NCBI GenBank assembly: GCA_964632305.1
Contig: CAZWBR010000011.1
Span: 25,930-89,929, forward strand
Source: CAZWBR01 sp964632305
GTDB lineage: Bacteria > Bacteroidota > Bacteroidia > Bacteroidales > Prolixibacteraceae
Length of the DNA stretch: 64,000 bases
Direction: 5' to 3'
Shown: positions 61,752 through 64,000 of the stretch, in pieces
Numbering within the stretch: the stretch's first letter is position 1
Layout of the letters: each line of letters begins with the position of its first letter
The notes under the pieces: model-generated
Told to the model about the DNA's origin: nothing
Database searches by the model: none
What the model saw: the letters and a program-made list of their open reading frames with translations, nothing else
Made by a program: the position numbers and the translations under genes

Positions 61752-62352
61752 AATACAACAACTTATTCAACAGTATTGCCCCAATGGGGTAGAGTTTAAA
61801 GAATTGGGAGAGGTTATTAAATTAGAAAAAGGGAAGCAACTTAATAAAGAATTACTTTCTGAAAATGGAACCTATCCAGCTTACAATGGCGGGATTTCTT
61901 ACTCTGGCTTTACTGATAGCTACAATTATAATGAAAATACAATCATTATAAGTCAAGGAGGTGCATCTGCTGGCTTTGTTAATTTTGTAAATACAAAATT
62001 TTATGCAAACGCACATTGTTTTATAGTATTACCTAAAATAGGAACAGTCGAAAATAAATATGTCTACCATTTTTTGAAATTAAATCAAGAAAAATTAACT
62101 GAAAAGCAACACGGAGCTGGTATACCTGCATTGAGAACAAGTGAAATATTAAATCTCCAAATCCCCATTCCCCCTCTCCCAATCCAACAAGAGATAGTAA
62201 CAATCCTCGATAGTTTCACTCAGTTGGAAGCGGAGTTGGAAGCGGAGTTGGAAGCGGAGTTGGAAGCGCGTCGCGCCCAATATGAATACTATCGAGCTAA
62301 GTTAATGAAATTCAGCAATATAAATGGGGGGGTGCGAAGTAAGATGGGTTGA
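61744..62352 (+). CDS. hsdS: type I specificity subunit, N-terminal half (TRD1)
   Basis: 202 residues. Target-recognition domain 1 (about 15-150; GKQLNKELLSENGTYPAYNGGISYSG) followed by the central conserved region IPIPPLPIQQEIVTILDSFT and a helix built of LEAE repeats ending RRAQYEYYRAKLMKF. Then the frame runs through a G7 tract and stops 7 codons later (SKMG). Removal of one G would join it to the next open frame, giving a single 390-residue HsdS of normal size with two TRDs. In the present state the half protein could work as a dimer, as half-HsdS forms do in other systems. Overlaps the KilA-N gene by 8 bp. Confidence 0.92.
   Translation: MNKIQQLIQQYCPNGVEFKELGEVIKLEKGKQLNKELLSENGTYPAYNGGISYSGFTDSYNYNENTIIISQGGASAGFVNFVNTKFYANAHCFIVLPKIGTVENKYVYHFLKLNQEKLTEKQHGAGIPALRTSEILNLQIPIPPLPIQQEIVTILDSFTQLEAELEAELEAELEARRAQYEYYRAKLMKFSNINGGVRSKMG
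62224..62271 (+). repeat. 12-bp tandem repeat in the hsdS central helix
   Basis: TTGGAAGCGGAG three times without mismatch, then a fourth unit TTGGAAGCGCGT. Encodes Leu-Glu-Ala-Glu repeats in the spacer helix between the two TRDs. Twelve bases keep frame, so gain or loss of a unit changes helix length by four residues. Confidence 0.95.
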
Positions 62353-62917
62353 ACTAAAAAATGTTACTCATTATTCAAACACCCGTATTGCGGCAGTTGA
62401 ACTGGATAATCAAACTTATATAGGAGTGGATAATTTATTACAAAATAAGCAAGGTAAAACCTTTTCAAGTTATGTTCCTACAATTGGGAATATGACAAGA
62501 TTTGAAAATGGTGATATTCTGATTGGTAACATCAGACCTTATCTTAAAAAAATATGGTGGGCAACAAATACTGGTGGGACAAACGGAGATGTATTGGTTG
62601 TTCGTATTCATAATGAAAATAAGAACAAATTAAGTTCTAAATTCCTTTATTATCTCTTATCTTCAGATAAGTTCTTTGATTATAACATGCAATTTGCAAA
62701 AGGTGCAAAAATGCCACGAGGAGATAAAGCTTCCATTATGAAATATGAAATCCCCATTCCACCCCTTTCAGAACAAGAGCGCATAGTTGCGATATTAGAT
62801 AAATTCGATGCATTGGTAAATGATTTATCGGAGGGCTTGCCTGCCGAAATTACAGCACGCCGCAAACAATACGATTATTACAGAAGCAAGCTGCTAATGT
62901 TTAATAGTCTGCAATGA
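62324..62917 (+). CDS. hsdS: type I specificity subunit, C-terminal half (TRD2)
   Basis: 197 residues if translated from the ATG at 62324, which abuts the G7 tract (ATG then six further G, so in frame only when the tract is 7 G or 7 plus a multiple of 3). TRD2 covers about 8-145 (RWVELKNVTHYSNTRIAAVELD...NGDILIGNIRPYLKKIW), then the second conserved region IPIPPLSEQERIVAILDKFDALVNDLSEGLPAEITARRKQYDYYRSKLL. With a 6-G tract this becomes the second half of a fused HsdS. A separate start may be poorly translated: no good ribosome-binding site precedes it. Overlaps the next gene by 4 bp. Confidence 0.9.
   Translation: MGGCEVRWVELKNVTHYSNTRIAAVELDNQTYIGVDNLLQNKQGKTFSSYVPTIGNMTRFENGDILIGNIRPYLKKIWWATNTGGTNGDVLVVRIHNENKNKLSSKFLYYLLSSDKFFDYNMQFAKGAKMPRGDKASIMKYEIPIPPLSEQERIVAILDKFDALVNDLSEGLPAEITARRKQYDYYRSKLLMFNSLQ
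62326..62332 (+). repeat. G7 homopolymer at the hsdS frame break
   Basis: Seven G at the exact point where the two hsdS frames overlap. G7: two half proteins. G6: full-length fusion. Classic layout for slipped-strand phase variation. Confidence 0.9.
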
Positions 62918-63246
62918 GCATGAATAATTTAATTCAATATTGCCGTTATTATAAAGGTGAGAAAAAATGCCCAAAAAAGATTGAACAATACGGGATGGCA
63001 ACTATTTGGTATTATGAACAGTTGTGGGTTGAACGTGATGATTTAAGAGATGAAAATGGATTTAATACCGGGGAATATATTCACTATGGATTGAAAGATT
63101 TTAATACAAATGACGGAACCCCAATCACATTAAAATCGCTTTTATTTAATCGGCATAACCACTGGAGTGGTGGATATGGTATGGAAAGTGAGGTGAAAAA
63201 ATTTAAAGAATGGTATAATAATTCTTATATTGCCTTGTCGAAATAG
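62914..63246 (+). CDS. small uncharacterised protein between hsdS and hsdR
   Basis: 110 residues (108 if the second ATG is used). I recognise no family. Visible: an N-terminal CRYYKGEKKCP segment with two Cys, an aromatic-rich middle (MATIWYYEQLWVERDD), a central TGEYIHYGLKDFNTNDGTPITLKSLLFNRHNHW, and a charged C-terminal helix (ESEVKKFKEWYNNSYI). No signal peptide or membrane segment. The 4-bp overlap with hsdS and 29-nt gap to hsdR place it inside the operon, so a role with the type I system (for example regulation of restriction) is possible but unproven. Confidence 0.65.
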   Translation: MSMNNLIQYCRYYKGEKKCPKKIEQYGMATIWYYEQLWVERDDLRDENGFNTGEYIHYGLKDFNTNDGTPITLKSLLFNRHNHWSGGYGMESEVKKFKEWYNNSYIALSK

Positions 63247-63275
63247 CGACGAACGATTTATTTAAAAGATAAGCA

Positions 63276-64000
63276 ATGGATAAATATATTCTTGTTGCCG
63301 AAAACCTTGAAAGTACTGTTGTTGCCGAATACCAACCGCTCTTCCGCAGGGAAACTACTTTTCAGAGTGAGGCTGACCTCGAAAAAGCATTTATTGAACA
63401 GCTTCAAACACAGGCTTATGAGTATTTACCCATTACATCCGAACATGACTTATTTACCAACCTGCGTAAACAATTGGAAATCTTAAACGATTACCAATTT
63501 ACAGACAATGAATGGGGACAATTTTTCAAAGGCAAAATTGCCAATCAAAACAACGGCATCGAGGAAAAAACAAACATAATTCAGGAAGACTATATACAGC
63601 TGCTTGCCCGTGACGATGGAACTATCAAAAACATTTACCTGCTCGATAAAACCAACATCCATAACAACCGCTTACAGGTTATAAACCAATATGTAGTCGA
63701 AAATGGTCAGCGTGCCAATCGGTACGATGTTACCGTTTTGGTGAATGGCTTACCATTAGTGCATATCGAACTCAAAAAACGGGGTGTCGATATTAAAGAG
63801 GCTTTTAATCAAATCAACCGCTATAATCGTGATTCTTTTTGGGCTGGTTGCGGTTTGTTTGAGTATGTGCAGTTGTTCGTTATTTCAAACGGCACCTACA
63901 CCAAATATTACAGCAATACCACACGCTTTACACATATCAGGGAGTTGGGCGATGGAGCGGTAAAAAAAGGCAAACGCACCAGCAACAGCTTTGAATTTAC
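63276..64000 (+). CDS. hsdR: type I restriction endonuclease subunit R (3' end outside window)
   Basis: First 241 residues of HsdR, which runs off the window. N-terminal block ETTFQSEADLEKAFIEQL; the nuclease core of PD-(D/E)xK type is visible as Asp151 in NRYDVTVLVNG and Glu165-Leu-Lys167 in HIELKKRG, followed by EAFNQINRYNRDSF and the QLFVISNGTYTKYY segment characteristic of HsdR. The missing part should carry the SF2 translocase motor. Completes a full type I operon: M, accessory genes, S, small orf, R. Confidence 0.93.
   Translation, partial: MDKYILVAENLESTVVAEYQPLFRRETTFQSEADLEKAFIEQLQTQAYEYLPITSEHDLFTNLRKQLEILNDYQFTDNEWGQFFKGKIANQNNGIEEKTNIIQEDYIQLLARDDGTIKNIYLLDKTNIHNNRLQVINQYVVENGQRANRYDVTVLVNGLPLVHIELKKRGVDIKEAFNQINRYNRDSFWAGCGLFEYVQLFVISNGTYTKYYSNTTRFTHIRELGDGAVKKGKRTSNSFEF

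Noticed and set aside
61744..62917. hsdS halves as two independent normal genes
   Set aside because: Each has only one TRD and one conserved region, the second lacks a good ribosome-binding site, and the overlap falls on a G7 tract; one split gene fits better.

Overview
The window reads as chromosomal DNA of a plant-polysaccharide-degrading Bacteroidota, most likely a Bacteroidales/Marinilabiliales relative. The support is a SusC/SusD pair with an STN-type receptor, FecR and an ECF sigma factor; -7 boxes of the TAnnTTTG type before several genes; and typical Bacteroidota housekeeping genes (lptF-like permease, fused ribBA, DUF5522, fmt). Ten Ns inside dnaK show that this is a draft scaffold.

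Left half (1-43.6 kb): a large xylan/hemicellulose utilization region. It opens with eight tandem, same-strand CE1-type esterases (the first cut by the window edge), each an N-terminal Ig-like (CBM48/E-set) module plus an esterase-D alpha/beta hydrolase. Then come two GH51 arabinofuranosidases, a sialate-O-acetylesterase-like SGNH esterase, a GH43-like lipoprotein, a beta-propeller lipoprotein, a 1288-residue multidomain GH3 enzyme, a 2381-residue hybrid histidine kinase with about 13 PAS domains, a second REC-HK-REC hybrid kinase, a serine hydrolase, a CE15 glucuronoyl esterase, and SusD/SusC/FecR/ECF sigma on the minus strand. Together the enzymes would remove acyl and glucuronoyl-lignin ester links, arabinose and xylose from glucuronoarabinoxylan, while SusCD imports oligosaccharides. 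Gaps carry strong hairpin terminators and several families of dispersed non-coding repeats.

Middle (45-57.4 kb): an ECF sigma gene, tRNA-Met(CAU), a START-like protein, an LptF/G permease, ribBA-DUF5522-fmt, a GH73 glucosaminidase with LysM domains, cdd, an RluA-type pseudouridine synthase, panB and dnaK. This is ordinary core genome.

Right end (57.4-64 kb): a defence region. Immediately after the dnaK terminator is the wreck of one type I restriction-modification locus: a 28-codon relic of the hsdM 3' end, an intact rhuM gene and a 25-codon relic of the hsdS 5' end, followed by a second degenerate copy of the dnaK terminator. Next comes a more complete type I locus: hsdM, a truncated/chimeric rhuM, a KilA-N gene, hsdS split in two frames, a small unknown gene, and hsdR running off the window. 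The hsdS gene has a G7 tract exactly at the split and a 12-bp tandem repeat coding LEAE in its central helix. These match two separate known ways of switching type I specificity (gonococcal NgoAV and the EcoR124 family). This is the most interesting system in the window.
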